From: Pseudoips prasinana | Lineage: Eukaryota; Arthropoda; Insecta; Lepidoptera; Nolidae | NCBI GenBank assembly: GCA_951640165.1 | Contig: OX621255.1 | Span: 29,300,001 to 29,364,000 of the forward strand | Length of the DNA stretch: 64,000 bases | Reading direction: 5' to 3' | In this document: in pieces, positions 21,895 through 32,382 of the stretch | Layout of the letters: the number at the start of each line of letters is the position of its first letter | Numbering within the stretch: position 1 is the stretch's first letter | Program-made: the position numbers and the translations under genes | Notes under the pieces: model-generated | What the model was told of the DNA's origin: nothing | Databases searched by the model: none | What the model saw: only the letters and a program-made list of their open reading frames with translations

Positions 21895-22284
21895 CTCCGT
21901 GCGTTTAAGCGCTTTTGCCATACCTACTATTGGAATCAAATACAGCTCACTTAGGACCCTTAAATTGATCCTCAGTGTTTTGCAGCTGGTTTCTCTAGTT
22001 GCAATTCTCTCGTTTTATGAGGCTATAGTTTCTTATATAATTCTGTCTTCCGCTTTTCTGGGGGGAAGGGAACTAGTTATTCATTTTCTAACTCCTCCTT
22101 GTTTCTTTCTGATTAAATTCGTTGTGGGATCCAAGACAGTTGTCGCGAGTCCCCGGGACATGCCTGAGCCTCACCGCTCCGTGTCATTTAATTATATGCC
22201 ACTGTTGATCCTGGCTTACAGGAGTTGCAGTGGTAGGTTCTTACCACTGCACTTGCAACTCCTGAAAGCCTGGAGGGACTAGTC
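21895..22284. repeat. Unidentified dispersed repeat U, copy 1
   Basis: About 390 bp, clearly related to 31567-31923 (shared TCCGTGCG.TTAAGCGCTTT, TTTCTTTCTGATTAAATTCG, CGGGACATGCCTGAGCCTCA). A 191-codon open frame crosses it (21707-22282), but the second copy does not keep that frame intact and I recognise no domain. An imperfect hairpin (CAGGAGTTGCAGTGGTA) sits at 22218-22264 in this copy only. Confidence 0.7.
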
Positions 22285-22886
22285 CATATTGTGAACTCAC
22301 GTTCTGTAACGTGAGTTTATCCGAGTTTTAAAATACAATATGGTATCCATCCCCGAGGCTGTCCAATAAGCGGCCAATAAGTACTTAATTCCTCATACCT
22401 TTCTCAGAAGCCTTCAATTAGACGCAGTGATTAAGTTCTCTCTACACAATCAATAAATGTAAGAATTAAATTGATAGCCTTAGCAACGAAACCAATAACG
22501 CTTATTGCTAAGGCTGATAACTATTCTGGCAGGAACAATTCAGTAGTATCACAGGAGTTTTAAACACAAAAATAGTGTTGACAAACGATACTGGCTGAAA
22601 CCCACGACTTTATACGCGTGGATGCCGTTCCCGCAGGATGGTGAATTATACATAAAAACCTTATTCTTGAATCACTTTAACTATTCCTGAAAACTGCATT
22701 AAAATCCGGTGCGTTTTTGAAAATATCTAAGCGCACAGACATCGGGTACGGCTTTATTTTATACTTGGTAAACTAAATATATTAAGAACACTCTTTCTGG
22801 TCCAAAACTACATGAAGTCAGCTAGAAATTATTCGCTTCGGCAATCTACCTGAGACTCTATAACTTTCTTGGCCATGGCCATGGCT
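22285..22886. other. Unassigned
   Basis: Nothing recognised beyond a short hairpin-like CACGTTCTGTAACGTGAG at about 22298. Confidence 0.4.
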
Positions 22887-22931
22887 GCGGGCTGCTGATG
22901 TTGTGGACAAGCCACAACATCAGCAGCCCGC
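22887..22931. repeat. Perfect hairpin, 20-bp arms, 5-nt loop
   Basis: Arm GCGGGCTGCTGATGTTGTGG, loop ACAAG, exact reverse complement. Confidence 0.9.
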
Positions 22932-23154
22932 TTCGCTTTTCTGTTGCCGAGATGTCCAATTTTGCTTTTAGGTTTTCTGTTTCGTAGTGTTATCTTTAGT
23001 TTTAGACCAACTTTAAAAAAAATTAAATAAAATAAAAAAATGGTTTAATACAGTCTTTCTTGCCACCTACGTTTTGGCTAAACCAAGCATGGACACGAAA
23101 ATATTGATAAATGCTCTAAGATTATATAAACAACATAGAAAGTGCTCATGTGTT

Positions 23155-23222
23155 TGCAATTGGCTAATCTCCATAGAGGCTGGCCGCCGTGGCCGAAATT
23201 CGATCGGGAGGACATTATTATT
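23155..23222 (+). mobile_element. SINE-C, 3' end only
   Basis: GCAATTGGCTAATCTCCAT, GGCCGCCGTGGCCGAAATTC and GGGAGGACATTATTATT. Confidence 0.65.
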
Positions 23223-23557
23223 ATTATTTTCTGTTTTGGTTCTTTTTTCTCAGCTTTTGCTGGCATTACTTAATATTTACGGGCTAGCGCCAAGTAAGTG
23301 ATAAGAAATTACCTAGCCAATATTATTATTATTATTATTAGGTACACTGATTTCCCAATTAGCTGACTACATATTGCCAACATAACCACGGTACCCAAAG
23401 TTTTCAAATGTCTCCTTTTAAACGTCATTGCGTGACCACAAATCGCGTTCATGTGGCCAGCCTGACTGCATCACGAGCACGTTTATTGCAACAGCGTGAC
23501 ACACGGCCAGTCGTGCTGCATTAATTGAAATAACTAATTAATTGGCGGTCGATATAC

Positions 23558-23699
23558 GTACAGGCAGCCAGCACATCCATCTACCCCAATCTGTCAAATT
23601 CCTTTTATAGATTTTCAACTTTATCACATAAGTATAAGGTACACTTTCGATTGGGGAAACTTGACAGATTGGGGAAGCTTGATGTGCTGGCGTCTGTGC
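23558..23699 (+). mobile_element. GTAC-targeted MITE, copy 3
   Basis: GTAC on the left, GTGC (decayed GTAC) on the right; ends AGGCAGCCAGCACATC / GATGTGCTGGCGTCT. Confidence 0.9.
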
Positions 23700-23853
23700 T
23701 TGTGAACCATAGACATTTCATGCACGTGGATATGTTGATAACTCCATTAGAATCCGTTCCCACAGGTTCGTTAGCTTGAGCGTTCGTGAAGATGAACGAG
23801 TGGGTGGATGTGTGGAATTAGAATTACCCAGTCATTTCAATTGAATGGTCTTA

Positions 23854-24233
23854 TCTATACATATAATAAAATCTTAGGAAAGTCAAAACTGTACATTGAA
23901 TATTTTTTTAATAGGATACTTGTCTATACATATAATAAAATCGTAGGAAAGTCAAAACTGTACATTTAATATTTTTTAAAGGATACTTGGGGCGTTATCT
24001 ACAATCGATATCGAAGCCAAAAATATTGTTTTTAGAATTTTTGTCTGTTTGTCTGTATGTATGTCCGGGCTGAACTCAAAAAAAACTGCATGGATTAACT
24101 TCAAATTTTGCATTAATATTACTAAGAGGTCGGGTTAACATATAGGCTACATATTATCACGCTTTCACCTACGGGGGAGGAGCTGTAGTAATTTATAAAA
24201 TTTAACGCTGGTAAAACCGCGGGGCACAGCTAG
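23854..24233 (+). mobile_element. Helitron with a doubled 5' end
   Basis: TCTATACATATAATAAAATC occurs twice, at 23854 and 23933, followed by one full body and one 3' hairpin plus CACAGCTAG. Either a truncated copy lies immediately 5' of a complete one, or the terminus was duplicated during rolling-circle replication. Confidence 0.85.
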
Positions 24234-24315
24234 TGTTATATATAGTTGTATATAAATCCTATAGTAATAGATACCTAATCGTGTCATAAATTGGAAAAGA
24301 AATAGTACGATGATA

Positions 24316-24634
24316 AATGGCTCCTAGCTTAATGAAGACTAGCCTTCTGCGCGGAACATATTATAGTGCACAAGTGTGTGCGCAAACACAGGAGCACTTT
24401 CTATTCCATCACTCTCATGATCCGATGGGACGCCTAGCGACACGATTGGATGGAGGTCTGGTACGGGACCGACGGCTTTACGTGATGTTCGAGGCATGGG
24501 GTACAATACCGCGAACTCCCAGACACTTTTGGCTTTTGACTTTTGGCAGATAACTTTTGGCCCGCCCCGGGATTTGAACCCAGGACCTCGTTATCTGCGG
24601 TTGAACACGCTACCGTTCAACCAACGAGGCAGTC
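24316..24634 (-). mobile_element. SINE-C (tRNA-like)
   Basis: Head on the right: GTTGAACGGTAGCGTGTTCA and a B-box-like GGGTTCAAATCCCGG (minus strand). The body has GATCATGAGAGTGATGGAAT and GCACACACTTGTGCACTATA. A short duplication TTTTGGC.TTTTGAC is present near 24540. Confidence 0.8.
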
Positions 24635-24705
24635 AAGTGTACGATAATAAAGTTTTCAATAGTGATTTAAATTTTATTTTTTTACTGCTTTTCTTATTCT
24701 TAATA

Positions 24706-24962
24706 TCCTGGGACATTATTTACACACGGCCATCTGATCCCAAACTAAGCAGAGCGTGTACTATGGAAACCAGACAACTGATGTACTACATATACCTACT
24801 GCTTTTCTTTTGTAAATACATACAATTTACAAAAGTAAAGTAATATAATTACACCCAGACACAGAGCAAACAGTCATGTTCATGAAGAAACATATCTGTC
24901 CTGGGTGGGAATCGAACCCATGACCTACAGCATGAAAAGCAAGCATCTACTAACCGCACTCG
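24706..24962 (-). mobile_element. SINE-B (tRNA-like)
   Basis: Full length: CCTGGGACATTATTTACACA, AACTAAGCAGAGCGTGTAC, GGGTGGGAATCGAACCC, head to about 24960. The small near-palindrome TTGTAAATACATACAATTTAC replaces part of the middle. Confidence 0.8.
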
Positions 24963-26320
24963 TTTATAATAACAATAATCGAAAAATGATTTCCCACGAT
25001 TAGTGATATTATGACGCATAATAAATAATATTAAAATAATGATTTTGTATTTTTGACTTGTGTATTACGTATGAATCTTTATGAGACTTTTAATAAATTG
25101 ATGTAATTTTGAATACTGTCTTGATAGTATTAATATTTACATAAAATCTTTATTTGACATAAAGAATTTGAATAAACCCTATTGTCAATGACAGTATGGC
25201 AGTATAAAAATACAGAATACTTAAAACGTTTTCTTATATATGTATATGTTTCCTATATATGGTGACTCGCCAAATTTTAAGCAATCAAGTTTTTAAATCT
25301 TATCATCAATAATTATTGTTCGATTTTATAACTGGCCATTAATAATATCGAATAAACCAATCGATTCTATTCATACAAAAAGTATAAAACCGAATGATCT
25401 TAAAAAAGCTGTCAAAATGAATTGACAGTGAATATAATAGATTAACGCCTGCAAATTCTATCTCTATGGTAAGGTATCGAATACCGATTCAAATTGAGAA
25501 CTATCGAATATCGATGACAGCAGCGTACCGAGCGACCAGGGCTACAGCTGTTTGTGTGAAATGAAAGCAACCTTGACTGTCCGGAGTGTACGTGAATGGA
25601 CGTGGCCTAGAAACGTCACACGATTGTGATCCGTCTAGTTTGGAACATGCATTTTGTATGAAAATGTGTCGCATTGTTAATTAATGGCATAGTTAATTAT
25701 GAAGTTGAGTTTTTTTTAACTATCCAAGCGTAAATGGTGGTGGTAGACGATTAACGCCTTTGTCTGTGGCTCTGTGTAGGTATATACACATTGTTTGTGT
25801 TTCTGATCGTAGAATGAAACTACCAAACGCAAAGATGGATTGTAATGTATATTTTTATCTGACAGCTAGTTTCAAAGCAATGGCCCCGAGATGTGTTTTA
25901 AAAAAATGTTTCTGACGTTTAAAACTATATTTTTGAACTGGTGAATGGTGACGAGAGCGTTACGAAAAGTGTAATCGGGCGACGAGAACGGAGAGCTTTT
26001 GAGAGGGAGATATGTAGAAGAAGGGCAAGAGAGAGATGCAAGCACACACTTTCTTTCTCTATTCCTCTCATACCCAGTTACGTTTCGTATATCTAAGCCA
26101 GCATACTGGCTTTTTTTAACCTTTAACTTTTATTCGTTGTTTTTAGACCTTATACCAAAGTGATAAAGTTGAAGTTTATGTGGTCACTTGTTTTCCAACA
26201 GTAATGTTTGATTGTGTGCCATGTGTAATGTAAACGATTGGTAAACATCATAGATATTTTTTTCCTACTGGTCCTATGTTAGAATGACAAATGAAGATTA
26301 AGACAATTGTCCAAAATATA
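24963..26320. other. Gene-free stretch, nothing recognised
   Basis: AT-rich. The word GTGACGAGAGCGTTACGAAA (25950) recurs with one change at 52720, but the flanks do not match. No supportable exon. Confidence 0.45.
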
Positions 26321-26321
26321 T

Positions 26322-26490
26322 GGCAAAATCTTTCGTGGATAATGTGGATTGCCATTAATTAGGATATGACAAATAGTGGCCTATTTCATATTCCATATTC
26401 AATAGCACCATCTTTATGCCAGAAAATGCATGGAAAATGTCATATCCTACTTAATGGTAATCCACATTATCCATGAATGATTTTACCAAT
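26322..26490. mobile_element. Short MITE with 50-bp inverted ends
   Basis: GGCAAAATCTTTCGTGGATA / TATCCATGAATGATTTTACC flank a core of about 60 bp. The arms share GGATAATGTGGATT and AGGATATGACA. The target duplication is not clear. Confidence 0.7.
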
Positions 26491-26754
26491 GTAATGTCAA
26501 TGAGTATTGATAGATATTTTTTTAAACATGGACGTACACTACCATAGACAGTCCATAGTAACTTTTACTTTATAATATTGAAAAGTATCAAAAAAAGCGC
26601 TTAAAAACTAAAATTCAAAAAAGCCTTAAATTCTGAGTCAGATCAAATTTACAACATTTGGTAGTTTTATTTGAAACTAAACGCGACATTGGCAATTGGC
26701 AAGTCTTTACTTGTAACACAGAAAACTGTAAACAGACATGAAACCTCGGCCCAC

Positions 26755-26828
26755 GCAATATTGACCGAGAAATAATAACTATGTCATATATAAATTTTAC
26801 ATAGTTATTATTTCTCGGTCAATATTGC
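26755..26828. repeat. Perfect hairpin, 30-bp arms, 14-nt loop
   Basis: The arm starts GCAATATTGACCGAGAAATA; the loop is CATATATAAATTTT; the right arm is the exact reverse complement. Confidence 0.9.
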
Positions 26829-26868
26829 ACATATATGCATTGTTGACGTCACATTCTATACATTATAT

Positions 26869-27050
26869 AGGACAGATATTTGTGTACCTACATGAACATG
26901 TTTGTCCTGAGTCTGAGTGTAATTATCTATACTTGTAAGTATATATTTACATAAGAAAAGTAGTATATGTATGTATGTCTGCTTACTTTGGGACCAGGTG
27001 GCCGTGTGTGAATAATGTGCCTGGATATTATTATTGTTATAATAATGCAG
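26869..27050 (+). mobile_element. SINE-B, head missing
   Basis: AGGACAGATATTTGTGTAC through TGTAATTATCTATACTTG to GGTGGCCGTGTGTGAATAAT and TGGATATTATTATTG. Confidence 0.75.
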
Positions 27051-27459
27051 CTTATTTTTTTTATAAGTGTTTGGAAATGCATTCGCAAGAAAAAGGATAA
27101 TAATGTAACTACATTCTAAATTTAATTTAAATACAATAATACGTTAAGCGGATCGCTTTACTTCCTTAAATGTTAAACAACGGTGTCCGTCGTTCTGCGG
27201 CTTAATTGGAGCCGAAGGGCTAAATTTTATTCTAAGTCCCACTGAGAAGTAACCTACTTGGATAATATTTATAGATCATTTAAGTCAGTAACCTCGTGAC
27301 AAAAGTAAAATAATTTAATCAGATTTGATTCACTATAAACTTGCAATTACCATTAGACTGAGTTTAGAATATCCTAATGAAAGATTAATCTAAAAATAAC
27401 GATTTTGTTTGTTTTTTATTAGATTATGTAAACATTGTTTAGTTTATTTCTAAGATCTT

Positions 27460-27605
27460 ATTTGGACCGACGAACTTGTGCGGGTCGCGGGAAGCCACTG
27501 GATGCGGGCAGCGCAGGACCGGCTATTGTGGAGATCCTTGGGGGAGGCCTTTGTCCAGCAGTGGACGTCTTTCGGCTGATATCATTATGGTGATGATGAT
27601 GATTT
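27460..27605 (+). mobile_element. RTE-clade LINE 3' tail
   Basis: GGACCGACGAACTTGTGCGG, TTGTGGAGATCCTTGGGGGA, CCAGCAGTGGACGTCTTTCG, then GATGATGATGATG. Same tail as 40400-40550. Confidence 0.85.
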
Positions 27606-27696
27606 GGAGCATAAAACACTGGTCAAATATTGCATTTAATTTCTCTATTTCTTTCTGTGTCCATGTCTATCAACCGTAACGAACATGACTCCAGAT

Positions 27697-27837
27697 GTAC
27701 AGACGCCAGCACATCAAGATATTCCAATCTGTCAAATTTCCCCAATTGAAAGTGAACCTTATGCTATTGTGATAAAGTTGAAAATCTATAAAAGAAATTT
27801 GACAGATTGGGATAGCTGCATATGCTGACGTCTGTAC
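27697..27837 (-). mobile_element. GTAC-targeted MITE, copy 4
   Basis: 141 bp with GTAC at both edges; ends AGACGCCAGCACATC / TATGCTGACGTCT. Confidence 0.9.
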
Positions 27838-28390
27838 TTTTTATTAGGAATTTGCAGATACCTGGTTTTGTTTTAGCAAAAGGTTTTTGTTGCTAACTTG
27901 GAGCATACCAAAACATTGGCCAATTTCGATTATACTTGAAAAATAATTGAATTTATTTTTGTACATTAAAACTTAAATAATAAAACGCAACAAAATGTAT
28001 AAAAATGCTATAAACGCTATCTACTATTTAAGGTCGACAACTGACCACACTGAAATTATACTGCTTACCAACCAATGAGGCCACCGGTTATAACCGACTT
28101 AGTTACCTCTCTGCTAACACAGGTCTGTGCCACAGGCTCCCAACTTATGTGTCGCGAGAAAGTAAAAATTTAACGCAAAGAAAAAACTAACCCGTCGAGT
28201 TTCTCCCGCCAAAACGGAGGTCACTGACCGATTGACATTCGATTCGATACTCGTTCAACAACGTGGTAGAATTACCACCCATTTTGGACTTTATGACGTG
28301 TAAAACGAATGAGGGATAATATATCATCCTTTTAAAAGACTAATGAACCTGGACTTCCCAAGTCAGAAGAATTTTACCAGGTCTTAATAA
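27838..28390. other. Unassigned
   Basis: No match in the window and no coding signal. Confidence 0.4.
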
Positions 28391-28542
28391 TCACACTAAT
28401 ATTGTAAAGGCGAAAGTTTGTGAGTGTGTATGTTTGTTACTCTTTCACGCAAAAAATACCGTGATATATCTTATATATCCGAATAACACATAGGCTATAA
28501 TTTATAAAGTTTAACGCGGGTATAACCGCGGGGTACAGCTAG
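28391..28542 (+). mobile_element. Helitron (CGAAAG type), internally short
   Basis: TCACACTAATATTGTAAAGG at the 5' end; hairpin ACGCGGGTATAACCGCGGGG and ACAGCTAG at the 3' end; flanks A and T. Confidence 0.85.
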
Positions 28543-28615
28543 TGCTATCATAAAAAATACTCTAATTCAAGACATGGCTGCCAGCATACACTTTTAAAAC
28601 AGTAGTAAGATTTTA

Positions 28616-28669
28616 AAAGGCCATGAAATTACCAATCTTGTAGGCAAGATTGCTATTTTCATGGCCTTT
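28616..28669. repeat. Near-perfect hairpin, 25-bp arms, 4-nt loop
   Basis: Arm AAAGGCCATGAAATTACCAA..., loop TAGG; two mismatches between the arms. Confidence 0.85.
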
Positions 28670-28707
28670 GATTTGAAGGTTGAGAGGTATGCCATTTTGT
28701 TACCAAA

Positions 28708-28835
28708 ACTCACACACTTTTAGAACTTCACCGCACTTCACTGCCACACTACTTTTACATAATTTACTATTTATAGTAAATTATGTAAAAGTAGTGTGGC
28801 AGTGAAGTGCGGTGAAGTTCTAAAAGTGTGTGAGT
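28708..28835. repeat. Perfect 63-bp-arm hairpin with 2-nt loop
   Basis: Left arm 28708-28770 starts ACTCACACACTTTTAGAACT; loop TT; right arm 28773-28835 is its exact reverse complement over all 63 positions. It is the longest perfect palindrome in the window. Beyond the arms the symmetry continues only as TTAC / GTAA with a 4-nt interruption. It does not match any other family in the window. Confidence 0.95.
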
Positions 28836-29010
28836 AACTTAAACTTAACCTTTTCACGCTACATTAGAGTTTGTATAAAATTCGCCCCTTATAAGTCGTG
28901 AACGAATGATAAGTGAATGAATGAAATGAATTGAATAGGTACATCTATATATTATCTACGCTCGTGACTTTTGATTGAATAAGAATGAGTTCGTAAATTG
29001 CATGTAGGTG

Positions 29011-29227
29011 AATTTTGATGTGAAACATCTATAGCCGCACGTAAAAAAGATTTCTGGGGGAGCGACGCGTCGCCACGTTTTTTTTTTTTTTATTTTAACG
29101 AAACAATCGACTGTGCGATTATTAATCGTAATATTTTATCTTATATATTTATATTTTATATATTTTAAAAAATAATGTCGATGTTTCACATCTGCCAGGC
29201 GCCCCGTGACGGCTCACAATTTTTTTG
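29011..29227 (-). repeat. Dispersed repeat, GTGAGCCGTCAC family, copy 2
   Basis: Inverted relative of 7571-7833, with the same ends (GATGTGAAACATCTATAGCC and CCCGTGACGGCTCACAAT) and the same CGACTGTGCGATTATTAATC core. Confidence 0.75.
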
Positions 29228-29397
29228 TAAGGGTTTGACATTTTGGAGGCCACATTGAGAGCAATGAAACATAATATATTCGTCTTTGAACATATTATGT
29301 TTCGTTTATGCGCAATTTATCACATGGATTTTGGATACCTACTTTAAATACAACATTTAGCAGAAAGAAGATGATCTAAAAATTTTATAAATATATT

Positions 29398-29625
29398 CAT
29401 CATGTCAGCCAAAGTACGTTCACAGCTGGACAAAAGCGTCCCCAAAAGAATGGAGGGGCTATGCCATAATCGCCACGCTTGGCTGACGGGTTGGCGATCG
29501 CAGTTTGAAGGTCATAGTTCAACTAAAAACGCTGCAGCGTTCTCTAGTAGGTATTCCTTCGGACGATTTCTAAGCCCCCCACGTAATGAGGATGGAGTGA
29601 TGGTATTCGATGCCGTCACCACACA
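29398..29625 (+). repeat. LINE-like dispersed repeat fragment
   Basis: GGAGGGGCTATGCCATAATC, GCTTGGCTGACGGGTTGGCG, CCCCCCACGTAATGAGGATG. Same family as 36238-36462. Confidence 0.7.
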
Positions 29626-29699
29626 GCAAATATACCTACTTGTATTTGTTACAAAGTATATGTGTACTATATCGACTAGTAGTTGATGATTAGTACATG

Positions 29700-30120
29700 A
29701 GATAAACATACATAGCTAAAATTTTAAATTTCTATAATCAAACCTACAAATGATCTCCTTGACAATAAATTAATATAAGCTAGCTAAATATCATTACAAT
29801 TATAAAATAAATCTTATTGTAATTTTTGTCATACAATCCGTGTACCTAAATATCTATATGTACAGACGCCAGCACATCAAGATACCCCAATCTGTCAAAT
29901 TTCTTTTATAGATTTTCAACATTATTACAAAAGTATAAGGTTCACTTTCAATAGAGTAAATTTGACAGATTGGGGCAGCTTTATGTGCTGACGTCTGTAC
30001 CTAGAAATAATTATAAATCAATTAATTAATTATATATTACTATAAACATGTTCTGACTATTTACAAGCGCTAAAAGCTTAATTAAAGTCTACGTGAATAA
30101 AAAACTTTTTTATTTTATTT
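29700..30120 (+). repeat. Dispersed repeat V, copy 1 (filled by a GTAC-MITE)
   Basis: Related to 42440-42760 plus 45475-45515 (TGATCTC.TTGACAATAA, TAAGCTAGCT, ACCTAAATATCT, AGAAATAATTATA, AGTCTACGTGAATAAAA). This copy contains the MITE at 29860. The other copy has the MITE-free site but contains LINE insertions. Confidence 0.75.
29860..30000 (+). mobile_element. GTAC-targeted MITE, copy 5
   Basis: 141 bp with perfect GTAC at both edges. The related locus at 42709-42745 shows the same flanks with a single GTAC (42726-42729) and no MITE. Confidence 0.95.
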
Positions 30121-30327
30121 ATATTTAACTAAAAAGTACTCATAAAACAGCATTCTATTAATTTATACCAAAAGAAAAATATCACAGTCACCCTAAACTT
30201 ACCTATTTTAAATAAAACATATTACAAATTGTCAAATTAATCGTCGTATACTTTGTTTACTTAGATTGGTCATTAAGTTAAAGTACGCGTAACACGTAAT
30301 AATATACGTAAAGCGCGTATAATATAG

Positions 30328-30688
30328 TTGGTCTAGTGTTAGCGTGTTCAACCGCAGATAATGAGGTCCCGGGTTCAAATCCCGGGTGGAGCCAAAAAGT
30401 GATTTTGGGATATTTCCGTAAAAATAAATTTCTCAGTGTCAGCCTTAAGTCTGGAAGTTGGTGGTACATACACCCCCGAGCCTCGGAGAGCACGTAAAGC
30501 ACGTAAAGTCCTGTACCTGAACTCTTTCCGGTCGTGTCGCTAGTCGTCCCATTGGATCATGAGAGTGATGGAATAGAAAGTGCCCCTTTGTTTGCGCACA
30601 CACTTGTGCACTATAATATGTCCTGCGCAATTGGCTAGTCTCCATTGAGACTGGCCGCCGAGCCGGAATTCGGTCGGGAGGACATAAT
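30328..30688 (+). mobile_element. SINE-C (tRNA-like), full length
   Basis: Head GTTGGTCTAGTGTTAGCGTG and B-box-like GGGTTCAAATCCCGGG; body TTCCGTAAAAATAAATTTCT and GGATCATGAGAGTGATGGAA; ends CGGTCGGGAGGACATAATAT. Confidence 0.85.
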
Positions 30689-30767
30689 ATAGGTGTTAGA
30701 TGGATTGATGTGCATGGGTGTAGATTGCACTATTCACCTGCTCACTTGTAGATTGTCTCATTAAGGC

Positions 30768-30812
30768 ACATCACACACACACATACACACAAACACACAC
30801 GCACACATACGT
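30768..30812. repeat. Imperfect (CA)n microsatellite
   Basis: ACACACACACATACACAC and further CA-rich variants. Confidence 0.85.
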
Positions 30813-30846
30813 AACACTTTTAAAAGAGCTGCAAACATTTCAGTTA

Positions 30847-31010
30847 TCCTACTAATATTATAAACGCGAAAGTTTATATAGTAGTGTATGGGTGGATGGA
30901 TGTTTGTTACTCTTTCACGTAAAAACTATTGAATGGATTATAATGAAACTTTACAATCATGTAGCTTATACATCAGAATAACACATAAGATACAATTTAT
31001 AAAGATATTG
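30847..31010 (+). mobile_element. Helitron 5' fragment (CGAAAG type)
   Basis: TCCTACTAATATTATAAACG at the 5' end, then GTTTGTTACTCTTTCACG and AATAACACATAAGATACAAT; no 3' hairpin or CTAG. Confidence 0.7.
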
Positions 31011-31090
31011 TGTGAATTATCCAAAATATAACTCCTAGGTATCAAGTAAGTAGGAAAAAATCTACCATCTGCGAGCTATTCCGGCGTGCA

Positions 31091-31195
31091 CTTACTCATA
31101 TTATAAATGCGAAAGTTTGTGAGCATGAATGTATGTTTGTTACTATTTTACGCCAAAACTACTTTAACGCGGGTGAAACCGTGGCGCATAGCTAG
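31091..31195 (+). mobile_element. Helitron, short (CGAAAG type)
   Basis: CTCATATTATAAATGCGAAAG near the 5' end; 3' hairpin AACGCGGGTGAAACCGTGGC (imperfect), then GCATAGCTAG. Confidence 0.75.
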
Positions 31196-31566
31196 TAATA
31201 CTATATTTTCATTCTCTCAATTCTGACGTAAAACGGTAAATTTTAATCTTGCCAGCCTATTGAATAAATTAGATGTAGAGTTATGTCAAAAACTCAACCA
31301 GTTATAGTAATTTATGTCAGAACCAAACCCACTGTGTGAGGCGATACAGAAATATTTATAATCTGTGGCACAAATAACCGGTATTAATAATTCAATGGGT
31401 TGAATTTACTACTTCTGATAGTTGATTCTGAATTTGTGGTAAAAATATTGGAGAGGTACTTCACTAGTGTCATTAATTACACTATCCGGATGTTATTATG
31501 TTAAACAGCTTGCAACGAATATCTGGAGTACTTTATTATACGGATCTTGTAGCAACAAGGAACAAC
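31196..31566. other. Unassigned
   Basis: No match found. Confidence 0.4.
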
Positions 31567-31923
31567 TTCCGTGCGCTTAAGCGCTTTTGCCATACCTACT
31601 ATTGGAATCAAATGTAACTCACTTAGGACCCTTAAATTGATCATCGGTGCTTTTGCAGCTGGCTTCTCTAGTTGCAATTCTCTCGTTTTTTGATGCTATG
31701 GCCACTTTGCATCATTCTGTCTCCCGCTTTGTTCTGGAGGGAATTGGAACTATTAACTCCTCCTTTTTTCTTTCTGATTAAATTCGTTGCGGGTTCCAAG
31801 ACAGTTGTCGCGATTCCCCGGGACATGCCTGAGCCTCACCGCTCAGTGTCATTTCATTGTGTGCCACTGTCGATCCTGGCTTACAGGAGTTGCAGTGGTG
31901 GGTAAGAGGGAGGGACTAGTCCC
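31567..31923. repeat. Unidentified dispersed repeat U, copy 2
   Basis: Relative of 21895-22284; ends GGAGGGACTAGTCC like the first copy. It lacks the hairpin present there. Confidence 0.7.
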
Positions 31924-32094
31924 GATACGGATGTTATTAATGGAAAGGAAATTTGTCCTTTTTAACCCCCGACGCAAAAATATGTATACGTCTGTGGCAT
32001 CGTAGCTCTCAAAGGGACGAACGGGAAGCCAGTTTCCTTGCGATGGTTCTTAGCTATGTTTACTTAATATAGTTCCAGCAGTGTAAGAGCTCAT

Positions 32095-32185
32095 TTCCAA
32101 AATGATGTAATATATCCGAATAACACATAATATGTAGGTTATAATTTATAATGTTTAACGCGGCTGAAACCATGGGGGAAAGAAA
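32095..32185 (+). mobile_element. Helitron interior remnant
   Basis: ATATCCGAATAACACATAAT, TATAATTTATAATGTTTAAC, GCGGCTGAAACCATGGGG; no CTAG end. Confidence 0.6.
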
Positions 32186-32230
32186 GTTATTTGTGTGCAG
32201 ACAGGAAAAGGCATAAAAGCGGTATTTGAC

Positions 32231-32382
32231 GTACAGACGCCAGCACATTCAGCTACCCCAATCTGTCAAATTATATCATAGATTCTTTTATAGATTTTCT
32301 ACTTTATCACAAAAGGATAAGGTTCACTTTCAATTGGGGAAATTTGACAGATTGGTGTAGCTTGATATGCTGGCGTCTGTAC
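32231..32382 (+). mobile_element. GTAC-targeted MITE, copy 6
   Basis: 152 bp, perfect GTAC at both edges. A 12-bp internal insertion duplicates the ATAGATT word. Confidence 0.9.

Noticed and set aside
21707..22282. 191-codon protein-coding gene
   Set aside because: The frame crosses a SINE-B piece and repeat U, is not kept in the second copy of U, and has no domain.
25950..25975. Shared regulatory motif with 52720 (GTGACGAGARCGTTACGAAA)
   Set aside because: Only two occurrences with unrelated flanks; probably a remnant of one repeat.
28708..28835. microRNA precursor
   Set aside because: Perfect 63-bp pairing with a 2-nt loop is unlike a metazoan pre-miRNA, which has bulges and a larger loop.
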